53,424 nucleotides of DNA from Comamonadaceae bacterium (GCA_004144865.1 SEAY01000017.1:1-53424), one strand, 5' to 3'; shown: positions 42,122 to 51,255, numbered from the stretch's first letter. Notes: generated from the letters alone by a model not told the origin. A program made the numbers and translations.

Positions 42122-43090
42122 ATGCACAAGAAGATTTCCCTCCTGCGCGCCCTCGCGCTCGTCCTGCCCCTGGGCCTGGCGGCGCTGCCCCCGGGCACGC
42201 TGGCCCAGCAGAAAGCGTCGGCGACGAAGCAGAAGTCTGCCCCCGCGAGGGCGGCGGTCGTGCCCACGCCATTCCCGGCGGACGCCACCGAACACGTGAA
42301 CGCGCTGAACGGCGACAGCAGCATGCCCGTGCTGAAGAACGGGGACAAGGGGCCGGCCGTCATCCGCGCGCAGGTCCTGCTGGACCGCAACTGGTTCTCC
42401 GTCGGCGAGATCGACGGCCAGTTCGGCAGCAACATGCCGGCGTTCGCCAGCTACGTGCTGACCGACCAGGACGTCAAGGGTCCGTACTTCACGATCCCGA
42501 AGGACGACCCCGAGGCGCAATCGCAGCTGCCCTCGCTGGGCTACCAGAACATGGAGGAGGCTGTCAGCGAACGGTTCCACATGAGTCCCAAGCTGTTCGC
42601 GGCCCTCAACGCGGGTCGGCCGCTGCCGGCCGGGCAGGCCGTCGTGGTAGCCGACGTCGGCCGGACGGCGGCGCTGGCCGGGGCAGCCTCGCTGCGCATC
42701 GACAAGTCGGACCAGATGCTCTACATGCTGGGTGCCGATGGCCGTGTCCTCGGCGCGTTTCCCGTCACCATCGGCGGCCAGGAGTTCCCGCTGCCCGATG
42801 GCATGCTGAAGATCGTCGCGCACGCGAAGAACCCGGACTTCAGCTACAACCCCGAGCTGCTGCGCAATCCCAAGACCGACAAGAAGCTCAGGCTGCCGCC
42901 CGGCCCCAACAGCCCGGTCGGGGTGATGTGGCTGGCCCTGGACAAGGAGCACCTGGGCATCCATGGCACCGCGGAACCTTCGCAGATGTCGCGCGCGGAA
43001 AGCAGCGGCTGCGTGCGCCTGACCAACTGGGACGTGGTGCGGCTGTCCGGCGTGGCCGCCAAGGGCATCGACGTGCAGGTGCAAGCATGA
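42122..43090 (+). CDS. L,D-transpeptidase (YkuD domain), secreted
   Basis: 322 residues with a signal peptide ending near TLAQQ. The C-terminal YkuD domain has the catalytic motif His281 and Cys297 ([11 protein letters not shown] and [13 protein letters not shown]). A peptidoglycan-binding-like segment (about 70-110: [19 protein letters not shown]) and a LysM-like stretch ([21 protein letters not shown]) precede it. It forms 3-3 cross-links or attaches lipoproteins to peptidoglycan. It overlaps the following lipoprotein gene by four bases (ATGA). Confidence 0.94.
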   Translation: MHKKISLLRALALVLPLGLAALPPGTLAQQKASATKQKSAPARAAVVPTPFPADATEHVNALNGDSSMPVLKNGDKGPAVIRAQVLLDRNWFSVGEIDGQFGSNMPAFASYVLTDQDVKGPYFTIPKDDPEAQSQLPSLGYQNMEEAVSERFHMSPKLFAALNAGRPLPAGQAVVVADVGRTAALAGAASLRIDKSDQMLYMLGADGRVLGAFPVTIGGQEFPLPDGMLKIVAHAKNPDFSYNPELLRNPKTDKKLRLPPGPNSPVGVMWLALDKEHLGIHGTAEPSQMSRAESSGCVRLTNWDVVRLSGVAAKGIDVQVQA

Positions 43091-43614
43091 AGAACTGGAA
43101 ACTCACCCTCCTGGCCGCCGCGTCCGTGCTGGGCCTGCAGGCCTGCGACGTGACCGTGCACGACAAGCCAGTGGCCGGGCCGGCGGCATCGACCGCGCCT
43201 GCGCCCGCGCCGACCAGCGAGCCGGCGCCGACCAGCGAGCCGGCGCCGACCGCTTCCACGGAGCCCGAGACGCCCGCTCCGACTACCGCAAGCGCGCCTG
43301 AAGCTGCACCGATGGACAGCAGCACGCCGTCCACCGATGCGACTGTGGCCGCGCAAACGCCGCCGCCCGCGTCGCCGGACACCGGCGCGATGGGCGCCTC
43401 CGCGACGGCAGGCACGTCTTCGCCGGCCGCTCCGGCTCCGATGGCGTCCGCCGACGGCGTGGCGGCCCCCACGGAACTCGCCCGCTTCCTGCAGGAGAAC
43501 CCGGTGCAGCCCCGCGATCCGCAGGCCGCCGGTGGTCCGTCCGACGCGGGCCAGCCTGGCGCGGCGAAGGCCGAAGGGAAGGCGGACGACGGGGCCCGGC
43601 GCGGCAAGTCCTGA
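43087..43614 (+). CDS. Ala/Pro/Thr-rich low-complexity lipoprotein
   Basis: 175 residues. The signal ends in a lipobox (LGLQAC, Cys20), followed by DVTVHDKPV and then an extended Ala/Pro/Ser/Thr-rich region with a tandem PAPTSE repeat (about residues 40-55). No folded domain is recognisable. The C-terminal 60 residues ([15 protein letters not shown]) are the only part with a helix-like pattern. Its start overlaps the L,D-transpeptidase stop. The long flexible chain would suit a spacer reaching to peptidoglycan or the outer membrane. The encoded repeats are within the coding frame and are not a DNA element. Confidence 0.8.
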   Translation: MKNWKLTLLAAASVLGLQACDVTVHDKPVAGPAASTAPAPAPTSEPAPTSEPAPTASTEPETPAPTTASAPEAAPMDSSTPSTDATVAAQTPPPASPDTGAMGASATAGTSSPAAPAPMASADGVAAPTELARFLQENPVQPRDPQAAGGPSDAGQPGAAKAEGKADDGARRGKS

Positions 43615-43619
43615 CCGCC

Positions 43620-44384
43620 ATGCGTCCCATCGCCCTCCTGGCGGCGCTGACCGTCGCCGCCGTGCTGCAGGGATGCAGCCGCGAGCCGGTGCAGACCCGC
43701 GTCCATCCGCCGGGGCAGAGCCTGCCGGACGACACGCCGCTGCGGGGTCCGGCCATCGCTGCCGCACCGGCTCCAGCGACTCCGTCGGGCGACCGGTCGG
43801 CGGCCGCCGTGGAACCCGCCGCGCCCGTCCCCCTGCCGGCTGCCGAGCCAGCCGCGCCGGGCGCGCAGGCGCCGCTGCCCAAGGTGCAGGACGTCGGCGA
43901 CGCGCAAGGGGCGCTGCTGCTCGCGCAACGTCCGTTGCTGTTGCCCGTGGTCGGGGTCGAGCCAGCGGCGCTGACCGACCAGTACGCGCTCCCGCGCGGC
44001 AGCCAGCGCGTCCACGAAGCGATCGACATCATGGCGGCGAAGGGAACCCCCGTGGTCGCGGCGGACGACGGCCGCATCACCAAGCTCTTCACGAGCAAGC
44101 CCGGGGGCCTGACGGTCTACCAGTACGACCCGGCGTCGCAGCTGGCCTACTACTACGCCCACCTCGATCGCTACGCCGACGGCCTGAAGGAAGGCATGCA
44201 GGTACGGCGCGGCGACCTGATCGGGTATGTAGGCGCTTCCGGCAATGCGAACCCGCAGGCGCCGCACCTGCACTTCGCCGTGTTCCGCCTCGGCCAGCCG
44301 CCCAAGTGGTGGGAAGGCGCGCCGGTGAATCCCTATCCGGCCCTCAGCCGCGCGGCGCCGGCGCAGCAAGTCGCGAGCCGCTGA
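43620..44384 (+). CDS. M23/LytM-family peptidoglycan endopeptidase lipoprotein
   Basis: 254 residues. The lipoprotein signal has Cys19 (AVLQGCS), a Pro/Ala linker runs to about residue 90, and the LytM domain is complete: zinc ligands His132 and Asp136 (VHEAIDIMA) and His218 (APHLHFAV), with catalytic His181 and His216. It therefore looks active, unlike NlpD/EnvC-type activators. It starts five bases after the low-complexity lipoprotein. Its 3' end overlaps the convergent MFS gene by 41 bp. Confidence 0.94.
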   Translation: MRPIALLAALTVAAVLQGCSREPVQTRVHPPGQSLPDDTPLRGPAIAAAPAPATPSGDRSAAAVEPAAPVPLPAAEPAAPGAQAPLPKVQDVGDAQGALLLAQRPLLLPVVGVEPAALTDQYALPRGSQRVHEAIDIMAAKGTPVVAADDGRITKLFTSKPGGLTVYQYDPASQLAYYYAHLDRYADGLKEGMQVRRGDLIGYVGASGNANPQAPHLHFAVFRLGQPPKWWEGAPVNPYPALSRAAPAQQVASR

Positions 44385-45615
44385 CTTCCACGGGGTAGCG
44401 GCGCGAGAGCACCAGGTACAGCACCGCGCCTCCCGCCAGCAGCCCGGCGGCGATCCACAGCGAGACGGCGAAGCCTTCCGCGGCCGTCGCACTGCGCGCC
44501 ACCAGCCACGCCGCCAGCGGCGGGCCGGCGATCTGGCCCAGGCCGTACATGGCGGTCAGCAGGCCCATCAGGCTGGTGGCCGCCTGCGGCCGCACGCGGC
44601 GCGCTTCCTGCATCGCGAAGAAGGTGATGGCCGTGAACGGCAGTCCCAGCAGGAGGCTGCCGATGGCGAAGCCGGCCAGGGTGGGGCTCACGAGGCTCGC
44701 CGCGACGCCCACGGACTGGATCGCATAGCAGGCCGCCAGGCGCAGGCGCAGGTCGCCGCCGGAGCGCATGCGCGAGGCGCCAATCGCGCCCAGCATCACG
44801 CCCGCGCCGAACAGCGGCCAGAACAGGTCCAGCCAGGGCGAGCCGGGCAGGGCCTGGCGCGCGATCACCGGCAGGAAGGTGGCGGTGATGATGTAGCCGA
44901 TGCCGGCGATGCCGTAGGCGAGGGTGAGCCATCCGAGTTCCACGGCGCCGGCTCGCGCGGGCGGGGTGCTCGCGGTGGATCCGCCCGCGGCAGACGCTGC
45001 GGCCTGCGCGTTGTGCCGCGTGTGGAAGACGCGCCAGATGCCGGTGGTGAGCACCGCGGCGAGCGCGCCGAAGGTGATCCATCCGGCCGCGGCAGGCGCC
45101 TGCCACGCCACCAGGGCACTGGCGGCGAGCCCGCTCACGACGATGCCCGCGCCCGGGCCCACGTAGATCAGTGCGCCCATCGCGGGATGGCCGCGCCGCG
45201 CGAGCTGTTCCAGGCACCAGCCGGAGGTGTAGAGGAAGACCACCGCGCTGGCCACGCCCGCGGCGAAACGCAGCAGCACCCAGACGCCGGGCAGGTGCAG
45301 CGCCATGCCCGCCGTGAGCAGCACCGTGGCCGCCAGGCCGCCGCGCACCAGGCGCGGGCCGTTCACCGCGGGCGGCCGGCCGAAGCGGCGCCAGATCCAC
45401 GGCTGGAAGGTGCAGGCCAGCGCCCCCACCAGGTAGCCGAGGTAATTGGCGCTCGCCAGCAGGCTGGCGCCGGCGAGGTCGACCGAACGTTCGGCCAGCA
45501 TCATGGGAAGCAGCGGCGTGAACGCGAAACGGCCTATGCCCATCGCGACGGCCAGCGACACGAGGCCTGCGAGCGCGATGGCGAAGGGTTTCAGGGGCGG
45601 CGGGTGGGGCTGCAT
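44344..45615 (-). CDS. YbfB/YjiJ-family MFS transporter
   Basis: 423 residues with 12 membrane segments. The first helix begins [32 protein letters not shown] (split over helix 1), the pattern of the YbfB/YjiJ MFS group. [13 protein letters not shown] is its most recognisable part. The substrate is unknown. I chose the ATG at 45615 ([10 protein letters not shown]); another start at 45639 adds eight basic residues. It is divergent from the unknown gene at 45707 and overlaps the M23 gene tail to tail. Confidence 0.92.
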   Translation of the reverse strand: MQPHPPPLKPFAIALAGLVSLAVAMGIGRFAFTPLLPMMLAERSVDLAGASLLASANYLGYLVGALACTFQPWIWRRFGRPPAVNGPRLVRGGLAATVLLTAGMALHLPGVWVLLRFAAGVASAVVFLYTSGWCLEQLARRGHPAMGALIYVGPGAGIVVSGLAASALVAWQAPAAAGWITFGALAAVLTTGIWRVFHTRHNAQAAASAAGGSTASTPPARAGAVELGWLTLAYGIAGIGYIITATFLPVIARQALPGSPWLDLFWPLFGAGVMLGAIGASRMRSGGDLRLRLAACYAIQSVGVAASLVSPTLAGFAIGSLLLGLPFTAITFFAMQEARRVRPQAATSLMGLLTAMYGLGQIAGPPLAAWLVARSATAAEGFAVSLWIAAGLLAGGAVLYLVLSRRYPVEVSGSRLAAPAPRG

Positions 45616-45706
45616 CCGGGGGCGCAGTTTCGCACGCACCCGCGGCAGGCGCCTTGCAGGGGTCTTGCACGCAAGGACCGTGCTCGGCAGAGGTTACGAT
45701 CACCCC

Positions 45707-46609
45707 ATGAAGATCCTGCTCGCGCTGCGACCCTGCAGCCCCGGCCTGGCACAGCGGCTGGGCGCGGATGTCGCCCTGGCGAAAGCGCTGGGGGCCAAGC
45801 CCAATCCCGCCGTCGGTTTCGTGTTTCCCAAGTTCTTCGACGCTTCCGGTCCCGTGCTGCCGCGTCTGCTGGAGCTCGCCCAGGGCGAGCCCGTGAGCTT
45901 CCTGCGCGACGTGCAGTGCACGCCGGCCGAACTCGATGCGTGCACCCATTTCGAGGCCGTGTGCCGTTCTACCATCGGCCAGACGCGTGCCGACTCCAAG
46001 GCGACGATGGCGGCGTACCACCAGGACAGCCTGCACCCCACCGCCAGCCGCTGGTCGGTGCGGCTGCCGCAGCGCATCTACCTGAGCAAGCCGGTGGCCG
46101 AAGGCGCCATCAGCCACGTCGACGAGTGGACCGGCGAGTACGTGGTCGGCGTGCAGGCGGCCGAGGGGCTGCGCGCGAGCGGCCTCACGGGCTTCGAGCT
46201 GCGGCCCGTGCTGCACCACAAGACGGGCGAGGGGCACGATGCGGGGCACCACCTGGTGGCGCGCGAATTGCTGCCGGCGGCGATCGAGGATGCGACCACC
46301 TTCGAGACCTTCGACGACGGCCCGCGCCAGCCTTCGACGCCGCGCCGCTATGGCCTTCTGAGCTACGAGGCGGGCGCGCTGGAAGGGCGCCCCGACCTGG
46401 CGCGCACGGCCGAACCGTGGGGCGCCTGGCGCACGCCGGTGTGGATCGTGCACCAGCGCGGGCGCGCCTGGTTCGAGGCAGCGCAGGTGCGCGGCTGGAA
46501 GTTCCAGCCGGTGCTCGCGGCCGGCAGCCGGCTGCACGCGGAGCACAGCCAGCGCTGGAGCGACGCGCTGGGCCTGCTGCGCGCGGCCGGCGCCAGCGTG
46601 ATCGCCTGA
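45707..46609 (+). CDS. Protein of unknown function, 300 residues
   Basis: The frame is well supported by codon pattern and by the genes on both sides. It starts MKILLALRPCSPGLAQRLGA with no signal peptide; the Leu-rich start is part of the fold. One segment, GLRASGLTGFELRPVLHHKTGEG (residues about 150-172), vaguely resembles a conserved block in bacterial immunity-type proteins. Other notable features are Trp/Arg-rich strands (WGAWRTPVWIVHQRGRAW) and three Cys residues. I do not recognise the family. It lies between two unrelated genes on the opposite strand. Confidence 0.75.
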   Translation: MKILLALRPCSPGLAQRLGADVALAKALGAKPNPAVGFVFPKFFDASGPVLPRLLELAQGEPVSFLRDVQCTPAELDACTHFEAVCRSTIGQTRADSKATMAAYHQDSLHPTASRWSVRLPQRIYLSKPVAEGAISHVDEWTGEYVVGVQAAEGLRASGLTGFELRPVLHHKTGEGHDAGHHLVARELLPAAIEDATTFETFDDGPRQPSTPRRYGLLSYEAGALEGRPDLARTAEPWGAWRTPVWIVHQRGRAWFEAAQVRGWKFQPVLAAGSRLHAEHSQRWSDALGLLRAAGASVIA

Positions 46610-46612
46610 CTC

Positions 46613-47047
46613 CTAGCGGACCACCAATACGGGCACGGGAGACTCCGCCACCACCTTGGCGGCGACGCTCCCGAGCATCAGGCGCGACACGCCGGTGCGG
46701 CCGTGCGAGCCCACCACCACCAGGTCGGCCTCGACCTGCCTGGCCGATTGCACGATGCCGGTGACGGCGGCGGCGTCCTCCACCAGCCGCGGATGGAAGG
46801 GCACGCCAGCCTTCTGGCAAAGGTCCATCACCTTTGCGTGCGCGGTGCCTGCGTGCTGCAGCGCCGCCGACATGTAGGCCTGGAAACCCATCGGGTTCGC
46901 CTCGCCGATGCCGAGGTAGGGATAGGGGTCCACCACGTAGAGGGCGGTCAGCTTCGCGCCGTGCACGCGCGCGAGTTCGACGGCACGCTGGGCGGCATGC
47001 TCGGATGCGGCGGAGCCGTCGGTGGCAAGCAGGATGTGCTGGAACAT
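46613..47047 (-). CDS. Universal stress protein (UspA family)
   Basis: 144 residues, the typical single-domain length. It begins MFQHILLATDGSAAS and has the ATP-binding loop GSHGRTGVSRLMLGSVA near the C-terminus, so it belongs to the ATP-binding USP class. A strong ribosome-binding site (AAGGAGG) precedes the ATG. A perfect FNR/Anr-type box lies 63 bp upstream (47110-47123), indicating induction by low oxygen. It is divergent from a DUF2721 membrane protein. Confidence 0.95.
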   Translation of the reverse strand: MFQHILLATDGSAASEHAAQRAVELARVHGAKLTALYVVDPYPYLGIGEANPMGFQAYMSAALQHAGTAHAKVMDLCQKAGVPFHPRLVEDAAAVTGIVQSARQVEADLVVVGSHGRTGVSRLMLGSVAAKVVAESPVPVLVVR

Positions 47048-47109
47048 GGCGGGGCCTCCTTGGCGTTCTGAAGTTCACCGCATGGTGCGGCCGGAGTACG
47101 CCGGCACCG

Positions 47110-47123
47110 TTGACCTGCGTCAA
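47110..47123. promoter_or_regulatory. FNR/Anr-type binding site
   Basis: TTGACCTGCGTCAA is a perfect TTGAC-N4-GTCAA inverted repeat, the FNR/CRP-family oxygen-regulator consensus (TTGAT-N4-ATCAA) with one symmetric change. It lies 63 bp upstream of the USP start, a distance that allows class II activation, and 31 bp upstream of the divergent DUF2721 start. Confidence 0.75.
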
Positions 47124-47153
47124 GCGCGGCGTGCCCCGAAGATAATCCACTCC

Positions 47154-47600
47154 ATGGCCCTTCCCGTCGATGCACCTTCCATCACCCACGGTATCCAGCT
47201 CGCCGTGGCCCCGGTGTTCCTGCTGACCGCCGTGGCCAGCATGATCGGGGCCGTGGCCGGGCGGCTGGCGCGCATCATCGACCGCGCCCGGGTGGTCGAG
47301 GACCGGGTGGAGGCCTCCCGCGACGCGGCCTTCGTCGAGCGGGGCCGGTTCGAGCTGCAGCGCCTGCGCACGCGCGGGATGCTCGCCAACGCCTGCATCG
47401 CGCTGCTCACGCTGTGCGGCTTCCTGATCGGCGTGACCATCATCGTCCTGTTCCTCGGCGAAACCAGCGGCTTGCGCATCAGCGGCTGGGCCGTCGGCAG
47501 CTTCCTGGCCGGCGTCTGCTGCTTCCTCGCGGCGCTGCTGGTGTTCCTGGCCGAAACCTATCTCGCCACCCGCCTGCTCGATTTCCGCCTGCGGCACTAG
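47154..47600 (+). CDS. DUF2721 family membrane protein
   Basis: 148 residues with three hydrophobic segments (about 15-35, 80-105 and 113-135). The N-terminal helix ITHGIQLAVAPVFLLTAVASMIGAVAGRL, split by the AP motif, and the charged RIIDRARVVEDRV that follows match DUF2721. Function is unknown. The FNR-type box upstream may also affect this gene. The upstream in-frame extension to 47022 is rejected because it runs through the intergenic region. Confidence 0.9.
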   Translation: MALPVDAPSITHGIQLAVAPVFLLTAVASMIGAVAGRLARIIDRARVVEDRVEASRDAAFVERGRFELQRLRTRGMLANACIALLTLCGFLIGVTIIVLFLGETSGLRISGWAVGSFLAGVCCFLAALLVFLAETYLATRLLDFRLRH

Positions 47601-47692
47601 GGAGTCTGCTCCTGGCCCGGGCACGTCCGCTTGACCGGCGGCGCGGCTGCGCTAGCATGGCTCGCCGCTCCTGCCGCGGCCAGGAGACGCAA

Positions 47693-48307
47693 ATGCCGCA
47701 GTTGATTGCGACGGTCAAGGGTGTCGAGGTCAAGCACGTGTACCTGCACAAGGACCGCACGACCTTGGGGCGCAAGCCGGGCAACGACATCGTGCTGGAC
47801 ACGCTGGTGGTGAGCGGCCAGCACTGCGCCTTCGACCTCGAGGGCGTGGCCGACGTCTACGTCGAGGACCTGGGCAGCACCAACGGCACCTACGTCAACG
47901 ACCGCATGGTCAAGGGCCGCACCCGCCTGCGGGACGGCGACGTGCTCGCCATCGGCCCCTATCGCATCAGGTACCTGCAGGCGAGCGAGGAGCCCACCAG
48001 CACCTTCAACAGCACGCGCGCCTTCATGCCGGACCAGCCGCTGCTGCACGCCATGTTCGAGGTGATCTCCGGCACGTCCGCCGGGCTCGAGGTTCCGGTC
48101 GTGAAGGCGGTCACGACCTTCGGCAAGCCGGGAGTCTCCGTCGTCTCGGTGGCGCAGCGCCGTGGCGGCTACTTCGTCACCCACCTGGGCGGGCCGACGC
48201 TGCCCGCCGTCAACGGCAAGGCGGTGGGCGCGGACCCGGTGCTGTTGTCGGATCAGGACGTCCTCGACATCGCCGGCACGCAGATGCGGTTCCAGCTCAG
48301 GGAATGA
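47693..48307 (+). CDS. FHA-domain protein
   Basis: 204 residues. The N-terminal FHA domain has all phosphothreonine-contacting elements: LGRKPGNDIVLD (Arg), VVSGQHCAF (Ser and His) and DLGSTNGTYVND (Asn). A linker leads to a second, weaker FHA-like half (MFEVISGTSAGLEVP then TTFGKPG and GPTLPAVNGKAV). The Thr-rich stretch SEEPTSTFNSTRAF between the two could itself be phosphorylated. The ribosome-binding site is CAGGAGACGCAA. It overlaps the next gene by four bases. Probably part of a Ser/Thr phosphorylation pathway; no kinase gene is adjacent. Confidence 0.92.
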   Translation: MPQLIATVKGVEVKHVYLHKDRTTLGRKPGNDIVLDTLVVSGQHCAFDLEGVADVYVEDLGSTNGTYVNDRMVKGRTRLRDGDVLAIGPYRIRYLQASEEPTSTFNSTRAFMPDQPLLHAMFEVISGTSAGLEVPVVKAVTTFGKPGVSVVSVAQRRGGYFVTHLGGPTLPAVNGKAVGADPVLLSDQDVLDIAGTQMRFQLRE

Positions 48308-48984
48308 AGCACAATGCGCGCATGGGCCTGATCGGACGCATCTTCGGCAACGGCAAGGATCGCGCCGCGCCCGGCTCGACGAGCACGCAGTTCCACGAGA
48401 GCGAGCCGGACTCCGGCGATACGCAGGTTTCGCGCAACGGGCCGCGCCGCGAGTTGGTGCAGGTGGTGCTGCGCGACACCATGCGCAAGCACGGCATCCC
48501 CTCCGACTGGATCGAGTGCCGCATCCTCTCCGCGGTCACGCGCAGCGGCCGCAGCGGCCTGCATGTCAACTTCGTCGTGCGGCAGGCGCACGACCGCCTC
48601 CTCAGCTACGTCTTCGCGTTCCAGGACAGCTTCGAGCGCGAATTGGCGCGCTTCGAGCCGCGCGCCCGCGACTGGCTCCTCAGCCTGGGCTGGGAGTTCG
48701 AAGGCTTCAAGGCAGCCGAGATGCCCGACCCCCGCGCCTGGGCGCACAGCGGCCCGGCGCCACTGGCCGCCGAGGGCGCCGCTGCCGCGCCCGGCGCGCC
48801 GATGCCGCCGCTGGAGCTGGAAGCGCCCAAGACCGACGAGGACGTCGAGCGCGACCTGAAGGCGCTGTTCGCGATCCGCGATGCAGCCATGGCCGATACG
48901 GCACGGCGCTCCCGCCCCGGCCGCGATCAGGTCGACTTCCAGCCGACGCAGCCCTTCGACGACAGCGGCACCCAGTCCTCCTGA
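48304..48984 (+). CDS. Protein of unknown function coupled to the FHA gene
   Basis: 226 residues from the ATG overlapping the FHA stop (ATGA); an ATG at 48322 is an alternative. Visible features are a basic N-terminus (GLIGRIFGNGKDR), a central block with the strand pattern of a small alpha/beta fold (RILSAVTRSGRSGLHVNFVV, then LLSYVFAFQDSFERELARFEP) and an Ala/Pro linker before an acidic helix (ELEAPKTDEDVERDLKALF). No catalytic motif. Translational coupling to the FHA protein suggests the two work together. Confidence 0.8.
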   Translation: MKHNARMGLIGRIFGNGKDRAAPGSTSTQFHESEPDSGDTQVSRNGPRRELVQVVLRDTMRKHGIPSDWIECRILSAVTRSGRSGLHVNFVVRQAHDRLLSYVFAFQDSFERELARFEPRARDWLLSLGWEFEGFKAAEMPDPRAWAHSGPAPLAAEGAAAAPGAPMPPLELEAPKTDEDVERDLKALFAIRDAAMADTARRSRPGRDQVDFQPTQPFDDSGTQSS

Positions 48985-49119
48985 AGGACGGCGGTGTCGC
49001 GCGCGCGCCGCAGCGCAGCGTGAACAGGTCGACGGAAACCAGCGCTCTTACAGCTCGTGACGCCGGGCCGCAGGCCGCTTCGCCACCATGGCGATTCCTT
49101 CAACGAACAAGGACAAGGA

Positions 49120-50295
49120 ATGCAGCAACCGGAAGGGAGCGCCGTGCGCAAGCTGGCGTATGCGATGGGTTTCATGGCTTCGGCCCTGCTGGCCGCTTGC
49201 GGCGGCGGGGGCGGCGACGGTCCGCAGCCGCAGGGCACGCTGAAGCTGTCGATGACCGACGCGCCGTCCTGCTATGGCAAGGTGGAAGTCACGGTCGAAA
49301 AGGTGCGCGTGCACAAGGGCAGCAACGTCGGCGACGGCCAGGGCGGGTGGGAAGAGATCGTTCCGCCGAACGGGCCGGTCAAGATCGACCTGCTGAACCT
49401 CACGAACGGCGCGCTGGCGGACCTCGGCTCCGCGCAGGTCGACGCGGGCACCTACCGTGACATGCGCCTGGTGCTCTCGGATGACGCGGGCGCCAACACC
49501 GTCACCCTCCTGGACGGCACGCAGCACGAACTGAAGACGCCCAGCGGCCAGACCAGCGGCATCAAGCTTCGGACCACCTTCGACGTGGCGGAGAACGCCA
49601 CCACCGACCTGGTGCTCGATTTCGACGCCTGCAAATCGGTGGTGAAGGCCGGCAACTCGGGCCAGTACATCCTGAAGCCGGTGATCCGCCTGTCCGAGAA
49701 GGTGGCCGGCGGCATCGAAGGCTACGTGGACCCGTCGATGGTGACGGGCACCGCCACCACCGCCGTTACCGCGTACCTGGACGGCGAAGCCGTGCGCGCG
49801 ACCAGCCCCGACAGCGATGGCAAGTTCAAGCTCGCATACCTGATGCCGGGCACGTACACCGTGGTGATCACTTCCACGGACCGCGCGACCGCGGTGGTCA
49901 CGCAGGTGCCGGTGGACAAGGCGGCCGTCGTGCTGAATGCCAGCAGCGCCGCCATCACGCCGCCGGCATCCGCAGTGCACACCGTCACGGGTACCGTGCA
50001 GGAAGGCAGCACGCCGGTGGGCGATGCCTTCGTGACGGCCTGGCAGGCGATCGCCAGCGGCACCATCAACGTGCTCTCGACCGCGGTGGACGTCGACCTC
50101 GGCACGTACACGCTGAAGCTGCCGGTCGACGATCCGGTGGTGGCGCCCTACGCCAGCAGCGGCCTCGCGTTCACCGCGGACGGGACGGCCAGCGGCGTCT
50201 ACACGCTGAAGGCCACGGCGCCGGATCGTGATGCGATTCAGCATGACGTGGACACCCGCGCCCCGACGGCCAACCCGGTCGACTTCACGTACTGA
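49120..50295 (+). CDS. DUF4382 domain lipoprotein
   Basis: 391 residues. I chose the ATG at 49120 (MQQPEGSAVRKLAYAMGF); a GTG at 49144 is possible and would give a more standard short signal. The lipobox is LLAACGGGGG. The DUF4382 domain (about 45-195) begins GTLKLSMTDAPSCYGKVEVTVEKVRVH, seen as TLKLSMTDAP plus VEVTVEKVRVH. The C-terminal half consists of two carboxypeptidase-regulatory-like beta domains (GTYTVVITSTDRAT; GTYTLKLP). Likely surface or periplasmic; function unknown. A strong terminator follows. Confidence 0.9.
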   Translation: MQQPEGSAVRKLAYAMGFMASALLAACGGGGGDGPQPQGTLKLSMTDAPSCYGKVEVTVEKVRVHKGSNVGDGQGGWEEIVPPNGPVKIDLLNLTNGALADLGSAQVDAGTYRDMRLVLSDDAGANTVTLLDGTQHELKTPSGQTSGIKLRTTFDVAENATTDLVLDFDACKSVVKAGNSGQYILKPVIRLSEKVAGGIEGYVDPSMVTGTATTAVTAYLDGEAVRATSPDSDGKFKLAYLMPGTYTVVITSTDRATAVVTQVPVDKAAVVLNASSAAITPPASAVHTVTGTVQEGSTPVGDAFVTAWQAIASGTINVLSTAVDVDLGTYTLKLPVDDPVVAPYASSGLAFTADGTASGVYTLKATAPDRDAIQHDVDTRAPTANPVDFTY

Positions 50296-50316
50296 CCCGC
50301 GCGCCTTCGCGCCGAA

Positions 50317-50346
50317 AGGGCCTGCCATCCGGCAGGCCCTTTTTGT
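50317..50346 (+). terminator. Rho-independent terminator
   Basis: AGGGCCTGCC-ATCC-GGCAGGCCCT is a perfect 10-bp stem followed by TTTTTG, 22 bp after the DUF4382 stop. This is the clearest intrinsic terminator of the window. Confidence 0.92.
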
Positions 50347-50428
50347 TGGGCCCCTTCGCCGAACCCAGCCTGCGAGCCAGTCCGCTCGAGGTCTTGCAAA
50401 CCGGTGGCTGCAGCCCCAGTTGTGCTGC

Positions 50429-50749
50429 ATGAACCGCACCGTGCCCAAGAACCTCGTGACGCTTGCCCGCATGCTCGAGCGGCTCGACCGCAGCGCGGTG
50501 CCCGTCGATGCGCAGCAGTACCTCGGGGTGGTGGAGCACCTCGGCGAGGTGCTGCGGTCCACGCCGCACGACGCGGCGCTCGAGGCCGTGCTCGAAGCCT
50601 CGCCGGCCACCGCCGAGCTGTACGAGAACCTCCAGTACCAGTACGCCGGCCTGTGCCGCTCGCCGCTGGAAGCCGCGCTCGGCGCCGAACTCGCCGCGCG
50701 CGAGGCCATTGCGGCCGCGCGTCACTCAGCGGCCCAGCCGAAGCACTGA
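50429..50749 (+). CDS. Small all-helical hypothetical protein
   Basis: 106 residues: MNRTVPKNLVTLARMLERLD then PVDAQQYLGVVEHLGEVL and a long Ala/Glu-rich helix pair. No signal peptide, membrane helix or motif. The longer frame starting at 50228 is rejected because it includes the terminator. It overlaps the convergent thpR gene by 28 bp. The family is not recognised. Confidence 0.7.
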   Translation: MNRTVPKNLVTLARMLERLDRSAVPVDAQQYLGVVEHLGEVLRSTPHDAALEAVLEASPATAELYENLQYQYAGLCRSPLEAALGAELAAREAIAAARHSAAQPKH

Positions 50750-51255
50750 AGCGTCTGGTAGCCGCGTCCCCCGGACAGCGACTGCACCAGCGCGTAGGCC
50801 GGCGCCACCGGCCAGCGCAGGGGCGGGCAGTCCGGCGGCGGCCGCGCGCCGGAGGCCTGCCGCGCCAGCGTGACGTGCGGGCGATAAGGCCGCTCCTCCA
50901 CCGGGACGCCGGCCGCAGCCAGCCGTGCCCCCAGTTCCGCATGCAGCCGCGCAAGCGCGTCCGGCACGGCGGTCGACTCCAGCACCGCGATGCCGCCGGG
51001 CCACACCGTGCAGCGGTCCAGTTGCAGCTCGCAGCCTTCCCAGCCGACCTCCAGGACGCGCCGCAGCAGCGGCAGCTCGCCGGCCGGGCGCTGCCCGAGG
51101 AAGTGCAGGGTGAGGTGCAGCCGCTCGCTGCGCGTGCGTCGCGCACGCTGGGGCCAATCCCACGCCGCGGCATGGTCGTCGATGGCTTGGCGCACGTCGT
51201 GCCCGGGCCACAGTCCGAGGAACAGCCGGGCTGCCATGTCAGAAGGAAGGTTCAT
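50722..51255 (-). CDS. thpR: RNA 2',3'-cyclic phosphodiesterase (LigT/ThpR, 2H family)
   Basis: 177 residues. The two catalytic His-x-Thr-x motifs of the 2H phosphoesterases are present: HLTLHFLG (about residue 47) and HVTLARQ (about residue 126). The N-terminal RLFLGLWPG is the usual start of this family. It opens 2',3'-cyclic phosphates at RNA ends. It is convergent with the small helical gene and overlaps it. Confidence 0.94.
   Translation of the reverse strand: MNLPSDMAARLFLGLWPGHDVRQAIDDHAAAWDWPQRARRTRSERLHLTLHFLGQRPAGELPLLRRVLEVGWEGCELQLDRCTVWPGGIAVLESTAVPDALARLHAELGARLAAAGVPVEERPYRPHVTLARQASGARPPPDCPPLRWPVAPAYALVQSLSGGRGYQTLQCFGWAAE

Noticed and set aside
43204-43252. Tandem 18-bp DNA repeat that might suggest an array
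   Set aside because: It encodes the PAPTSE repeats of the lipoprotein in frame; there are no spacers, so it is not CRISPR.
44344-44384. Overlap of the M23 and MFS genes as a sign of a frameshift
   Set aside because: The genes converge, and both C-termini look natural, so a real tail-to-tail overlap is more likely than an error.
47022-47153. Longer N-terminus for the DUF2721 protein
   Set aside because: It would run through the USP promoter and FNR-type box; the ATG at 47154 gives the usual family start.
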